From the NCBI RefSeq assembly GCF_030457605.1, contig NZ_JAKDUR010000002.1, forward strand, positions 62,001 through 126,000: a stretch of DNA of 64,000 bases, read 5' to 3'. The notes beneath the pieces are model-generated. The model searched no databases, had not been told where the DNA came from, and saw only the letters and a program-made list of their open reading frames with translations. Both the position numbers and the translations under genes were made by a program. Numbering within the stretch: the first letter of the stretch is position 1; each line of letters starts with the position of its first letter. This DNA is from Halomonas sp. GTDB lineage: Bacteria > Pseudomonadota > Gammaproteobacteria > Pseudomonadales > Halomonadaceae. Positions 30,085 to 40,148 of this stretch are shown one piece after another.

Positions 30085-31166
30085 GCGCCACCGCCACCCG
30101 CATCCCCGTCACCGAAACCCGGGGCGATCAGACAGACGCGGCCGACAAGGCACAAGACGCAGAGACGCTGCTGGAAATTCACGATCTGGAAAAGCGTTTC
30201 TCGCTGTCCGGTGACTTTCTCGACCAGCTGCGCTTCAAGGGCGGCAAACTGGTCCGCAAGCAGGAACACGTCCACGCCATTAACGGCGTTAATCTTAACA
30301 TCAACCGCAGCGAAGCGCTGTGCGTGGTGGGTGAATCCGGCTGCGGCAAATCCACCGTGGCGCGCACGGTCATGGGACTTCTTTCGCCCTCGGCGGGTGA
30401 AATTCATTACGACGGTACGCGTATCGACAACCTCAGCAGCCGTCAGCTGCTGCCGTTTCGCAAACGCATGCAGATGATTTTTCAAAACCCCTATGCGTCG
30501 CTCAACCCGCGCATGACCATTCAGCAAACGCTGGAAGAACCGCTGCGCCTGCACCATCCGGACTGGAACCGCCAACAGGTCGTCGAGCAGGTCGAACAGG
30601 TGATGGCCTCGGTGGGCATCGACCCTGACTGGGGCAAACGCTTTGGCCACGAGTTTTCCGGCGGCCAGCGCCAGCGTATCGCCATTGCCCGGGCACTGGC
30701 GGTAGACCCCGAGTTCATCGTCGCTGACGAGCCGATCTCGGCGCTTGACGTCTCAATCCAGGCGCAGGTACTCAACCTGCTGATGGATGCCCGGCGTGAA
30801 CGTAATCTGACCTATCTGTTCATCACTCACGACCTGGCCGTGGTGGAGCATTTCGGCACCCGGGTGGCGGTCATGTATCTGGGCACGGTGTGCGAAATCG
30901 CCGATACCGCGACGCTGTTTGCCAAACCGCGCCATCCTTATACCCAGGCGCTGCTCTCGGCCATTCCGCGCCTTGAGGACGACGGCCCTCAGCATATCCG
31001 TCTGGAAGGCGAGGTGCCCACGCCGGTCAACCTGCCCAGCGGCTGCGTGTTTCACGGCCGCTGCCCGTACGCCAATGCCCGCTGCAAGCAGGAAGTCCCG
31101 GTGCTGCAAACCCAGGATGACGGCGTGCGCGTGGCGTGTCACGCTGTTGAAGAAGGTCGCCTTTAA
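30081..31166 (+). CDS. Peptide ABC transporter ATP-binding protein (DppF-like)
   Basis: GESGCGKSTVARTVMG, FSGGQRQRIAIARALAVDPEFIVADEPISALDVS. Confidence 0.96.
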   Translation: MSATATRIPVTETRGDQTDAADKAQDAETLLEIHDLEKRFSLSGDFLDQLRFKGGKLVRKQEHVHAINGVNLNINRSEALCVVGESGCGKSTVARTVMGLLSPSAGEIHYDGTRIDNLSSRQLLPFRKRMQMIFQNPYASLNPRMTIQQTLEEPLRLHHPDWNRQQVVEQVEQVMASVGIDPDWGKRFGHEFSGGQRQRIAIARALAVDPEFIVADEPISALDVSIQAQVLNLLMDARRERNLTYLFITHDLAVVEHFGTRVAVMYLGTVCEIADTATLFAKPRHPYTQALLSAIPRLEDDGPQHIRLEGEVPTPVNLPSGCVFHGRCPYANARCKQEVPVLQTQDDGVRVACHAVEEGRL

Positions 31167-31216
31167 TGGCGCCTTCCGGTATCTCTCGGGCAGCCATTAC
31201 GCGGGTAGGATAAGCT

Positions 31217-32134
31217 ATGGAAATTCGTTGGCTGGAAGACTTTATCGCCCTGGCCAGAACGCGGCACTTCTCGCGCGCAGCCGACGAGCAACACGTCACC
31301 CAGCCCACTTTTTCCCGGCGCATCAAGCTGCTCGAAGAAGAAATGAGCGTTACGCTGATCAACCGGCAAACGTTGCCGCTGTCGCTGACGCCCGAGGGCG
31401 AGGAGTTTCTCGCGCTGTGCGAGACCATTACCGAAGGGGTGCGCCTGACCCGGGAGCGCATGCGCGACATCAGCGCCGGCCACAAGCGGCGCATCAGCGT
31501 TGCCGCGCCGCAAAGCCTGCTGGCACACTTTCTTCCCGAGTGGCTTGGCGACATGGGCTTTGAAGGACGCATGCAGCCTTACCTGCGCGCCACCGGCTGG
31601 GTCGCGGCGGACTATTTCAAGGCGCTCAATCGCGGCGAATGCGATCTGGCTCTGTGCTACTGGCCGCTGGAACGCTGCGACCTGGAACTGGATACCAGCG
31701 CCTGCAGCTACCGCACCGTAGGTCACGAACGGCTGATCCCCGTCACCGCCACCACGGGCCAGGGCACGCCGCTGACCACGCTGCCCGCCAGCCGGCAGTC
31801 GCCGGCACCGTGGCTTGCCTATCCCCGGCTCGGCCTGCTCGGCGCTGCTCTTGAAACCCATCTGGCGCGCATGTCGCATAATGCCTGCCTCGCGGTAAAA
31901 AGCGAGAACCTCTACGCGGCCAGCATCAAGGAGCTGATACTCCTCGGCTACGGCATGAGCTGGCTGCCCGAACGCACCGTGCGCCACGAGCTGGAAAGCG
32001 GCGTGCTGACCCGCGCCGGTGACTCGCACTGGGACGTACCTCTGGCGTTGCGCCTTTACCGCCACCAACAACATCATCACGCCGAGCTTGACGCGCTATG
32101 GAGCGAGCTGTCCTCGCTACGCAGCCCGCCCTAG
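31217..32134 (+). CDS. LysR family regulator (HypT/YjiE-like architecture)
   Basis: N-terminal wHTH FIALARTRHFSRAADEQHVTQPTFSRRIKLLEEEMSVTLINR; C-terminal LILLGYGMSWLPERTVRHELESG. Confidence 0.88.
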   Translation: MEIRWLEDFIALARTRHFSRAADEQHVTQPTFSRRIKLLEEEMSVTLINRQTLPLSLTPEGEEFLALCETITEGVRLTRERMRDISAGHKRRISVAAPQSLLAHFLPEWLGDMGFEGRMQPYLRATGWVAADYFKALNRGECDLALCYWPLERCDLELDTSACSYRTVGHERLIPVTATTGQGTPLTTLPASRQSPAPWLAYPRLGLLGAALETHLARMSHNACLAVKSENLYAASIKELILLGYGMSWLPERTVRHELESGVLTRAGDSHWDVPLALRLYRHQQHHHAELDALWSELSSLRSPP

Positions 32135-32192
32135 CAGCGCCCCGCCATATCGACGGTTTTTACACCGCTTTTCATACAGGGAGACACCCGGC

Positions 32193-33491
32193 ATGTCCGA
32201 GACACTTCACCGCCTGCAGCAGGCCCACATCCACCAGCTACTCGGTGCCTACCGCACGCTGATGCAGCAGCACGGCCTTGACGCCATCGCCCTTTACAGC
32301 GGCCATGCGCTACCCCACTACGGCGACGACCAGTACCCCGAGTTTCAGGCCGCAGGGCACTTCGTTCACTTGGTGCCGCTGTCTGAAGCCCAGCACAGCT
32401 GGTTGATCATTACCCCCGCTGAACGCCCCCGCCTGATGCTTTACGCGCCCACGGATTTCTGGCACCTCTCGCCCGAGCTACCCGACGAACCCTGGGTCAG
32501 CGAGTTCAACATTGAGCTTGTCAATGAGGCCGCCACCCCGTCGCTTTCCGGCAGGATTGCCCTGATCGGCGACGTTGAGGGCCTGCAGGAAAGCCCCGTT
32601 GCCCCCCCCCACGGCGATGCCAACTCGCCAACACTGGTGGGCGCGCTTGACGAGCTTCGCATGTACAAGAGTGCCTATGAAATCAGCTGCCTGCGCGAAG
32701 CCAACCGGCTGGCCAAGGCCGGCCACGAAGCCGCTCAAGCTGCCTTTGCCGGCGCCAGCTCCGAGCTGGATATCCAGCTGGCCTATCTCGGCGCCAGCCG
32801 TCAGCGCGAATCCCACGTGCCCTACGACAACATTATCGGGCTAAACCAGCACGCCGGTGTGCTGCATTACCAGCATTACGACATTCATACACCCGGCGAA
32901 CGCCACAGCCTGCTGGTCGACGCCGGACGGCGTTTTCGCGGCTACTGCGCCGATATTACGCGCACCTGGGCGGGCCCTGATGCGCCGGCCCCGTTCAGCG
33001 AACTGATCGACGCCATGCACGCGCTCAAGGACCACCTGATTGACGACATGGCTCCGGGCGTTGACTACCTCGACCTGCACCTGGCCATGCACCGTCGGCT
33101 GGGCGCCATTCTGGTCGAACACGACCTTTACCACGGCACCGTTGATGCCTGCGTGGAAAGCGGCGTCACCCGCGCATTTTGCCCCCACGGCGTGGGTCAT
33201 TCACTGGGGATTCAGGTACACGACGTGGCCGGGCTAAAAGCACCTGACGGCACGCCCGCGCCGGCTCCCGCAGACCATCCGGCGCTACGCCTTACCCGCA
33301 AGCTGACGCCGGGCATGGTGGTTACCATCGAACCGGGGCTGTATTTCATTCCCATGCTGCTCGACCCGTTGCGTGATACCGATGCCCCCATCAACTGGGC
33401 GCTGGTCGACCAGCTTATGCCCTGCGGCGGCATCCGCATTGAAGACAACGTCGCCGTCACCGAGCAGGGCTTTGACAACCTTACGCCCTGA
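32193..33491 (+). CDS. pepQ: Xaa-Pro dipeptidase (M24 family)
   Basis: VDAGRRFRGYCADITRTW, CPHGVGHSLGIQVHDVAG, GMVVTIEPGLYFIP. Confidence 0.95.
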   Translation: MSETLHRLQQAHIHQLLGAYRTLMQQHGLDAIALYSGHALPHYGDDQYPEFQAAGHFVHLVPLSEAQHSWLIITPAERPRLMLYAPTDFWHLSPELPDEPWVSEFNIELVNEAATPSLSGRIALIGDVEGLQESPVAPPHGDANSPTLVGALDELRMYKSAYEISCLREANRLAKAGHEAAQAAFAGASSELDIQLAYLGASRQRESHVPYDNIIGLNQHAGVLHYQHYDIHTPGERHSLLVDAGRRFRGYCADITRTWAGPDAPAPFSELIDAMHALKDHLIDDMAPGVDYLDLHLAMHRRLGAILVEHDLYHGTVDACVESGVTRAFCPHGVGHSLGIQVHDVAGLKAPDGTPAPAPADHPALRLTRKLTPGMVVTIEPGLYFIPMLLDPLRDTDAPINWALVDQLMPCGGIRIEDNVAVTEQGFDNLTP

Positions 33492-33784
33492 CTCCCAGGG
33501 TAAAACCGGCGCGGGTGACACAGCCTGCTACCCGCGGATATGAACTTTGGTTGCATAAGCGAGTCACACAGGTACGCGCAGCACAAGGACGCGACCAATG
33601 CCAGATGCGGCACGCTGCCTTGTGTGGCCTGAAGAAGGCACCACTTGACAGCAGAACGTCGCAAGCACAAAAATGGAATGCGTATTACTATTAGCAGAAT
33701 ACTGAACGCTGGCAGCAGTACATCACCAACTGCTTGATCAAAAGATTCTGCTAACTCATCTCTGATAATCACAAGGATCTTCAC

Positions 33785-34261
33785 ATGAAAACTTCCTGGA
33801 TGCTGATTCCCGCCGCTGCCTTTGCCGCCATGGCCTTTGCTTCTCCGACAATGGCCGCTGACGACGGCGCCTGCGAGCTGACCATCGAAGGCAACGATCA
33901 GATGCAGTTCAACAAGGACGAAATGAGCGTTCCGGCAAGCTGCGACGAAGTCACGGTTACACTTGAGCACACCGGCGAAATGGCCGCCAGCGCCATGGGT
34001 CACAACTGGGTACTGGCAGGCTCTGATGAATACGAAGAGATCGCCAAGGCCGGCATGAGCGAAGGGCTGGACAACGACTACCTGCCCCAGGACGATGACC
34101 GCATCATCGCCCATACCGACGTGATCGGCGGTGGCGAGAGCACCAGCGTCACCTTCTCCACCGAAGGCCTTGAAGACCGCGACCTGACCTTCTTCTGCTC
34201 CTTCCCGGGTCACTACGCTGCCATGAACGGCACGTTTACTGTGACCAAGGAAGAGGAATAA
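33785..34261 (+). CDS. Azurin (type 1 copper protein)
   Basis: Signal peptide, GHNWVL, FFCSFPGHYAAMNGTFTV; Cys/His/Met copper ligands present. Confidence 0.95.
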   Translation: MKTSWMLIPAAAFAAMAFASPTMAADDGACELTIEGNDQMQFNKDEMSVPASCDEVTVTLEHTGEMAASAMGHNWVLAGSDEYEEIAKAGMSEGLDNDYLPQDDDRIIAHTDVIGGGESTSVTFSTEGLEDRDLTFFCSFPGHYAAMNGTFTVTKEEE

Positions 34262-34305
34262 GGCCAACTGCCTGACCTTCAAGACACGCACTAAACGTGT
34301 TGGTT

Positions 34306-34343
34306 AAAAAAAGTGCGCCGCATTCAATTGTGGCGCACTTTTT
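34306..34343. terminator. Bidirectional terminator between azurin and the MFS gene
   Basis: AAAAAAAGTGCGCC ... GGCGCACTTTTT. Confidence 0.85.
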
Positions 34344-34355
34344 AATGGCTGCTCA

Positions 34356-35591
34356 CTATAACCCCTGGCTCTGCTTCATGGCCTCGGGATAGCGTCCGGG
34401 ATTAAAGCGCAGCGTTACCAGCAACATGGCGACAATACCCACGGCCAGCACCGCCCAGGCGGTGATAAAACTGCCGGTCATTTCGCGCAGGGTACCGCTG
34501 ACCCACGGCGACATGGCGTTAAGCATAAAGCCAAAGCCCTGCATGAAGGCGGCAAGGCGCCCTGCCGCCCGAGCATCGGGCAGGTGGTCAAGCGCCAGAA
34601 TCAGCCCCAGCGAGAAACTCGCCCCCAGCCCGAAGCCGCCAATGGCGTTCCACAGAAGCGCCAACGACTTCGGCATGAAAATAAAGCCCAGGTACCCCAC
34701 CAGCTGCGCAGTCAGGCTGGCGCCCAAAAGCCAACGGCGGTCAATGTTTTTCTGACGCTGGGCCAATGCCGGCATAATCAGCGCGGCAAGCACCTGAAAG
34801 ATGGTCATCCACGCCAACAACCGCCCGCCGGCCACAGCACTCCAGCCCAGCTCCTGATAATACACCGGCAGCCACGTCACCACGCTTGAATAACCCGAGT
34901 TGATCACGCCAAAAAACAGCGCCAAAAGCCAGGCGCGCTTTAAAAACCAGGGGCGCACGCCGTCAATCGCCGTGGTGTCCGCCGATGGTGCGGCACGGCG
35001 GCGAAAAATCAAAAACCAGCCGGCCAGCGTAATAAGCGCCGGCACCCACCAGATACCCACGCCCAGCTGCCAACCACCCGCTTCGGCCAGTTGCGGACTG
35101 ATCCACGCGGACAGACCGCCACCAGACATCAACGAAGCCGAATAAAGCCCCATGACCAGCGGCATACGCGCACCAAAGCGGCGCTTGACCAACCCCGGCA
35201 CCAACGCCTGAATCAGGGCAATCCCGGCACCGCCCAGCAGCGCAGTCGATAAAAGCGTCATGCCGGTACCGCTTACCTGGCGCAGCGCACAAGCCGTCCC
35301 GATGGCCGCCAATGACAGCATAATACCGTAGCTTTCACCCAGCAGACGCTGCAGACGGCCGCTGGCAAGCGCCACCACGCCCATGCACAGAAAAGGCAAC
35401 GTGGTCAGCCACGCCAGCACGCCGTAACCAAGCCCCGTAGCCATGCGGATATCTTCCATCAAGGGGCTTGCCGAGGCCAACAGCGGGCGCAGGTTCAGCC
35501 CCAGCGCCATGATGAGCAAAAGCCCGCCTACAAACCGTAGCGTTTCGGAGTGTGTCGATGTATCGCTGACCGCGCCGCCCTGTATTGTCAT
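34356..35591 (-). CDS. MFS transporter, CynX/NimT-like
   Basis: 12-TM-like; GLNLRPLLASASPLMEDIRMATGLGYGVLAWLTTLPFLCMG. Confidence 0.87.
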   Translation of the reverse strand: MTIQGGAVSDTSTHSETLRFVGGLLLIMALGLNLRPLLASASPLMEDIRMATGLGYGVLAWLTTLPFLCMGVVALASGRLQRLLGESYGIMLSLAAIGTACALRQVSGTGMTLLSTALLGGAGIALIQALVPGLVKRRFGARMPLVMGLYSASLMSGGGLSAWISPQLAEAGGWQLGVGIWWVPALITLAGWFLIFRRRAAPSADTTAIDGVRPWFLKRAWLLALFFGVINSGYSSVVTWLPVYYQELGWSAVAGGRLLAWMTIFQVLAALIMPALAQRQKNIDRRWLLGASLTAQLVGYLGFIFMPKSLALLWNAIGGFGLGASFSLGLILALDHLPDARAAGRLAAFMQGFGFMLNAMSPWVSGTLREMTGSFITAWAVLAVGIVAMLLVTLRFNPGRYPEAMKQSQGL

Positions 35592-35728
35592 CGTCGCCTC
35601 ATGGTGATTATTCAGGGGGGATCCCCGAAGGAAAGACCCACACTTTTAACACGCTAACGAACGGTTTTGTATACAAGGAAGGCTCATCACACCAAACAAG
35701 CGCCTGGCTGACACTTGTCGAACAACAT

Positions 35729-37093
35729 TTATGAGAGTTTCAACAACGCCAGCACGGCATCCATATCCAGCTGCTGCTCCAGGGTGTCCGCCAGGCGCTT
35801 TAGCTCGCATTCTCGGTGGGCGTCGAAGTCAACGTGCTCGGCGTGCTCAAGGCCCAGCTGCGACAGTACGGAAGCACTGATATCCGGGTACTCGAAAAGA
35901 CCGTGCAGGGCGGTGCCCAGCACCTGACCGTCATTGCTGATAGTGCCTTCTGTTGCAAAGGCTGTATCACCGGCACGAATGAAGCCAAACGGCTCTGTAG
36001 TCAACCGGCTGGTAATCGGCAGTAGCCCAAGGCCCGGCACGCGGGTCGCGGTATTTTCTGCCTCGCCGGAGTCGTCAATCCACTCGCCCAGCATCTGCTG
36101 GCCTCCGCCAATCCCCAGCACCCTGCCGCCGTAACGCAGGTGGCGCTGAATCGACGCTGCAAAGCCCTGCTGTTCAAGCCAGCGAAGATCACTGATGACG
36201 CTCTGGCTGCTCGGTAGAATGATCGCATCAACGGGCGGTATCGACCGGCCGGGGCCAACGAAGGTGACGTTAACCTGCGGATGGGCGCGCAACGGGTCAA
36301 AATCGGTATGGTTGCTGATGCGTGGCAGCGCGATGACGGCGACGCTCAGAGTCTGTTCGCGTTTGTCGCTCTGGCCTTCAACAATGCCGTCTTCAGCGTC
36401 CAACAGCAGGCCCTGAATATACGGCAGCGTGCCCATCACCGGTTTATCAGTGCGGGCTTCAAGCCAGTCGAGCCCCGGGGTCAGCAGTGCGATATCGCCG
36501 CGAAAGCGGTTGATGATAAAACCCCGCGTGCGCGCCTGTTCGGATTCGCTCAGCAATGCAAGCGTGCCCACCAGCTGGGCAAACACGCCGCCGCGGTCAA
36601 TATCGCCCACCAGCAGCACGGGGCAATCGGCGGCTTCGGCAAAGCCCATGTTGGCAATATCGCCTGCGCGCAGGTTGATTTCCGCGGGGCTGCCAGCGCC
36701 TTCGGCGATAATCACGTCGTGTCGCCGGCAAAGTGTCTGCCACGCAGCCATCACGCTGCGCTGCGCCGTGCGCTTGAAAGCATGGTAATCAAGCGCATCC
36801 ATGTAGCCGTAGGGCCGTCCGCGCAGGATGACCTGAGCGCCTCGGTCGGTTGAAGGCTTTAACAGCACCGGGTTCATGTCGCTGTGAGGTTCAACGCCGG
36901 CGGCCTGTGCCTGTAGCGCGGTGGAACGGCCGATTTCACCACCCTCTGCCGTCATGGCACTGTTCAGCGCCATGTTCTGCGGTTTGAACGGCGCCACCGA
37001 TATGCCGCGCCGCTTGAGCACGCGGCACAGCCCGGCCACCACGGTGCTCTTGCCGGCATCCGAGGTGGTACCCTGGATCATCAACGTGGCCAT
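35729..37093 (-). CDS. cobQ: Cobyric acid synthase
   Basis: [53 protein letters not shown]. Confidence 0.96.
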   Translation of the reverse strand: MATLMIQGTTSDAGKSTVVAGLCRVLKRRGISVAPFKPQNMALNSAMTAEGGEIGRSTALQAQAAGVEPHSDMNPVLLKPSTDRGAQVILRGRPYGYMDALDYHAFKRTAQRSVMAAWQTLCRRHDVIIAEGAGSPAEINLRAGDIANMGFAEAADCPVLLVGDIDRGGVFAQLVGTLALLSESEQARTRGFIINRFRGDIALLTPGLDWLEARTDKPVMGTLPYIQGLLLDAEDGIVEGQSDKREQTLSVAVIALPRISNHTDFDPLRAHPQVNVTFVGPGRSIPPVDAIILPSSQSVISDLRWLEQQGFAASIQRHLRYGGRVLGIGGGQQMLGEWIDDSGEAENTATRVPGLGLLPITSRLTTEPFGFIRAGDTAFATEGTISNDGQVLGTALHGLFEYPDISASVLSQLGLEHAEHVDFDAHRECELKRLADTLEQQLDMDAVLALLKLS

Positions 37094-37123
37094 ACCGCTC
37101 TCCTTGAGGTGAAGCCACGTAGC

Positions 37124-37606
37124 TTAACGGTTCAGCAGCTCGCGTAAAATCAGGTTGATCACCGCGTCTTCGGGGTTGTCGTAGCCGCGGGGGGCATCGT
37201 TGTCATAGCGACGGTATTCCTGGCGATAGCGCGAGTCGCCGAGAATATCGCGCAGCCGCGCTTCGTGCTGCCGATCAAGATCCCGGTAAGCGCGTTCGCG
37301 TGCCCAATCGGAGCGAAAGCGACGCTGGCCCAGCTCACGGTAGTCCCGCGAGCGCTGGCGGTTAAAGCGCTCAAGCGCACGGCGCTGCTCGCGATCCAGC
37401 TGGCGATCATGGCGATTCCAGTCGTCGTTTTTGCGCGTGGCACCGCTGTAACCGTCGGTAGCCCCCGAGTAGCTGTCCGTAGCACCGCTGTAACCATCGT
37501 GACGGCGGTCGGCCTGGGCGCTGCCCGCGCTCAGCAACACGGCAAGCGCCACGGCGCTCGCTATCCCCTGGCTGGTATGCACTAACGTTTTGCATAAACC
37601 TCGCAT
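37124..37606 (-). CDS. Small secreted Arg-rich protein with GYSGATD repeats
   Basis: Signal peptide; GYSGATDSYSGATDGYSGATR followed by a DR/RE-rich segment. Confidence 0.7.
   Translation of the reverse strand: MRGLCKTLVHTSQGIASAVALAVLLSAGSAQADRRHDGYSGATDSYSGATDGYSGATRKNDDWNRHDRQLDREQRRALERFNRQRSRDYRELGQRRFRSDWARERAYRDLDRQHEARLRDILGDSRYRQEYRRYDNDAPRGYDNPEDAVINLILRELLNR
37440..37502 (-). repeat. 21-nt tandem repeat (3 units) encoding [GS]YSGAT[DR]
   Basis: gcaccgctgtaaccgtcggta / gcccccgagtagctgtccgta / gcaccgctgtaaccatcgtga. Confidence 0.8.
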
Positions 37607-37758
37607 GTTAAGGCTCCATTTATTCTGATGAACACATCGGCACTATTTTAAGCGATAACGCATGTGTCTGACCGCGCCACCGGCGAAATCCTTATTGCCT
37701 GCCAGGTGTTCACAAACATGGCAAAAGCGCCTGATACGTTGTCGAACCAACTGGCATG

Positions 37759-37797
37759 AAAAAAGCGCCCCGCAGTTCAAATGCGGGGCGCTTTTTT
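37759..37797. terminator. Bidirectional terminator
   Basis: AAAAAAGCGCCCCGCA ... TGCGGGGCGCTTTTTT. Confidence 0.88.
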
Positions 37798-37830
37798 ACG
37801 TGACGCAAGCCAAAACGGCTTAAGCCATGA

Positions 37831-38271
37831 TCAGGCCTTGAGCACGTAGCGCAGGATCTCTACCACCTGGTCGGTAGTGGTGCACCAGGCCTGGGCTTCG
37901 GCGTCGACTTCCTTCAGCGGGTGAACGATGTCTTCGCTGTGCAGGGTGACGTAGGGCTTGGCCAGCGCGGCGCAGTAGCCGGCGTCAAAGGCGGCGTTCC
38001 ACTGCTTGTACTTGTCGCCAAAGCGGACAACGACCAGGTCGCTCTGCTCGATCAGCGTGCGGGTGCGGATGGAGTTGACCTTGGACGACTGGTGGTCGCG
38101 CCAGAACTGCTTGTCCTGTGCGCTGATGTGGTCACCGGCGGCATCGCTGGCGTCGTGGTCGGTCACCGGTGCGGTGAATACCACGTCCAGGCCGGCGGCT
38201 TCGGCGCCGCGCTGGATGTCATCGCGCCAGTCGGTGTGGATCTCGCCGGAAAGGTAAACGTAAAAGCTCAT
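37831..38271 (-). CDS. YtoQ family protein
   Basis: FYVYLSGEIHTDWRDDI, FTAPVTDHDASDAAGD, SDLVVVRFGDKYKQWNAAFDAGYCAALAKPYVTLH. Confidence 0.88.
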   Translation of the reverse strand: MSFYVYLSGEIHTDWRDDIQRGAEAAGLDVVFTAPVTDHDASDAAGDHISAQDKQFWRDHQSSKVNSIRTRTLIEQSDLVVVRFGDKYKQWNAAFDAGYCAALAKPYVTLHSEDIVHPLKEVDAEAQAWCTTTDQVVEILRYVLKA

Positions 38272-38382
38272 GGAAATCTCCTGCTATTGATCATGAACGG
38301 TGAGTCACGGAGGGCGTCATGATAGCCCATATCGCGTTTATGGAAAATCCTTCCATAAATATGCCCCCGGGCAGAGGCGTCG

Positions 38383-39168
38383 TCAGCCGTTTACCGGCAC
38401 AAACACCGGCGCGCCGTCGACGTCCACCACGCGCAGCCGCTGGCGATAAAGCTGCTCCAGCGCGCAGGGCTCAAGCATTGTCTGCGCCTCGCCCCAGCAG
38501 GCCTCGCCGTCGGGGTACAGCAGCAATACGTGGCTGCACCAGCGAGCGGCCAGGTTCAAGTCGTGCAGGCACAGTACCAGCGCACGGCCGGCGGCGGCCT
38601 GCTCGGCCATCAGCGCCATGACCGCGCTCTGGTGGTGCAGGTCCAGGTGGTTGGTGGGCTCATCCACCAGCCACACGCCGGGGTCCTGGGTCAGCAGCGT
38701 GGCAACGGCCACCCGCTGGCGCTCGCCGCCGGAGAGCGTGCCCACCTGCCGGTGGCACAAATGCGCTACGTCAAGCCGCTCAAGGGCCGCCTGCACGCGC
38801 CGGGCGTCCTCGGCGCTTTCCCGCTGCCAGTACGACAGATAGGGATGCCGGCCGAGCATCGCGGTTTCTTCAACCGTCGCCGGGAAGCCGTCGCCGCGTT
38901 CCTGAAACAGGATGCCCAGCTTTTGCGCCACGCCGCGGCGGCGCATGCGAGAAAGCGCGGTATCGTCAAGCATCACCTGCCCGGCCCGGGGTGCTATCAG
39001 ACCGGCGAGGGTGTGCAAAAGCGTGGTCTTGCCCGCGCCGTTGGGGCCAAGCACGCCCCATACCTGCCCCGGTTGTACGGCGAGATTCAGCGCTCGGCCA
39101 CCGGGCCTGCCGGGCACGTCGATAATCAGATCCTGCGCGGTGAGTACGCTCGTCGTGGGCGTGGTCAT
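38383..39168 (-). CDS. btuD: Cobalamin-type ABC transporter ATP-binding protein
   Basis: GPNGAGKTTLLHTLAGL, LSGGERQRVAVATLLTQDPGVWLVDEPTNHLD; start overlaps permease stop (ATGA). Confidence 0.9.
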   Translation of the reverse strand: MTTPTTSVLTAQDLIIDVPGRPGGRALNLAVQPGQVWGVLGPNGAGKTTLLHTLAGLIAPRAGQVMLDDTALSRMRRRGVAQKLGILFQERGDGFPATVEETAMLGRHPYLSYWQRESAEDARRVQAALERLDVAHLCHRQVGTLSGGERQRVAVATLLTQDPGVWLVDEPTNHLDLHHQSAVMALMAEQAAAGRALVLCLHDLNLAARWCSHVLLLYPDGEACWGEAQTMLEPCALEQLYRQRLRVVDVDGAPVFVPVNG

Positions 39169-40148
39169 CAGCGGCTCCGGTGGAGCAGAAACAGAAACGT
39201 CGGCACGCCCAACAGCGCGGTAATCACGCCGACCGGCAGCTGCTCCGGGGCGATCACCGTGCGCGCCAGCGTATCCGCCAGCAGCAAAAGCGTGCCGCCG
39301 GCCAGCGCGCAGGCGGGCAGCGCAATACGCTGGTCGTTGCCCAGCAGCAGGCGCAGCATGTGCGGCACGATAAGCCCCACAAAGCCGATGCTGCCCGCCG
39401 TAGCCACGGCCACCGCAGTAAGCAGGCTGGCCACGGCATAGATGCCCCACTCGAGCGGGCGGGTCTCGACCCCCAGCGCCGCCGCCTGCTGCGGCCCCCG
39501 GGCCAGCACGTTAAGGCTGCGCCCCAGCGGCAAAAGCACCGCGCAGGTCAGCGCCAGCAGCACAAGGGCAAGCGCCGGCGTGCGGGCGTAGGACAGATCG
39601 CCCATCAGCCAGTAGAGCATCCCCGGCAGGCGCTCGGCGGGCGTCATGGAAAGCATCAGGGTAATCAGCGCGCCCCAGCCCGAGGCCACCACAATGCCGG
39701 TCAGCAGTAGCCGCGAGGCCGCCCAGCCGCCGCGCCCGTGGGCCAGGCCAAACACCAGAAGCGTGGAAAAAAGCGCGCCGCCGAAGGCCGAGGTGGAGGC
39801 CAGCAGGCCGCCCAGCCCCAGCAGCATGGCGCCAAGCGCCCCCACCGCCGCACCGCCGGAGATACCCAGCACGTAGGGGTCGGCCAGCGGGTTGCGCAGC
39901 AGCACCTGCATCAGCGCCCCGGCCACGGCCAGAAGCCCGCCCACGGCAAAGGCGGACAGCGCCCGGGGCAGGCGCAGCTCCAGCACCATGGTCCGCGCCA
40001 GGCCGTCGCCCTCACCCCGGGCAATGGCCCACAGCTGGTCCAGCGAGATCGACGCGCTGCCCACGCCAAGCGATGCGCCAAGGGCCAACAGCGCCCCCAG
40101 CGCCAGCAGCACGAGCGGCAGCGCCGCTGGGTAACGCACCTGACGCAT
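39168..40148 (-). CDS. btuC: Cobalamin-type ABC transporter permease (FecCD/BtuC family)
   Basis: LAVAGALMQVLLRNPLADPYVLGISGGAAVGA, GFVGLIVPHMLRLLLGNDQR. Confidence 0.92.
   Translation of the reverse strand: MRQVRYPAALPLVLLALGALLALGASLGVGSASISLDQLWAIARGEGDGLARTMVLELRLPRALSAFAVGGLLAVAGALMQVLLRNPLADPYVLGISGGAAVGALGAMLLGLGGLLASTSAFGGALFSTLLVFGLAHGRGGWAASRLLLTGIVVASGWGALITLMLSMTPAERLPGMLYWLMGDLSYARTPALALVLLALTCAVLLPLGRSLNVLARGPQQAAALGVETRPLEWGIYAVASLLTAVAVATAGSIGFVGLIVPHMLRLLLGNDQRIALPACALAGGTLLLLADTLARTVIAPEQLPVGVITALLGVPTFLFLLHRSR

Noticed and set aside
33576-33614. CACAAGG...CCTTGTG inverted repeat upstream of azurin
   Set aside because: Short arms with a ~25-nt loop; likely by chance in the absence of conservation data
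33735-33755. Possible FNR/Anr box upstream of azurin (cttgatcaaaagattctg)
   Set aside because: Second half-site does not match TTGAT-N4-ATCAA
33212-34291. 359-aa - strand ORF across pepQ end and azurin
   Set aside because: Spans two real + strand genes and an intergenic region; no recognisable motifs
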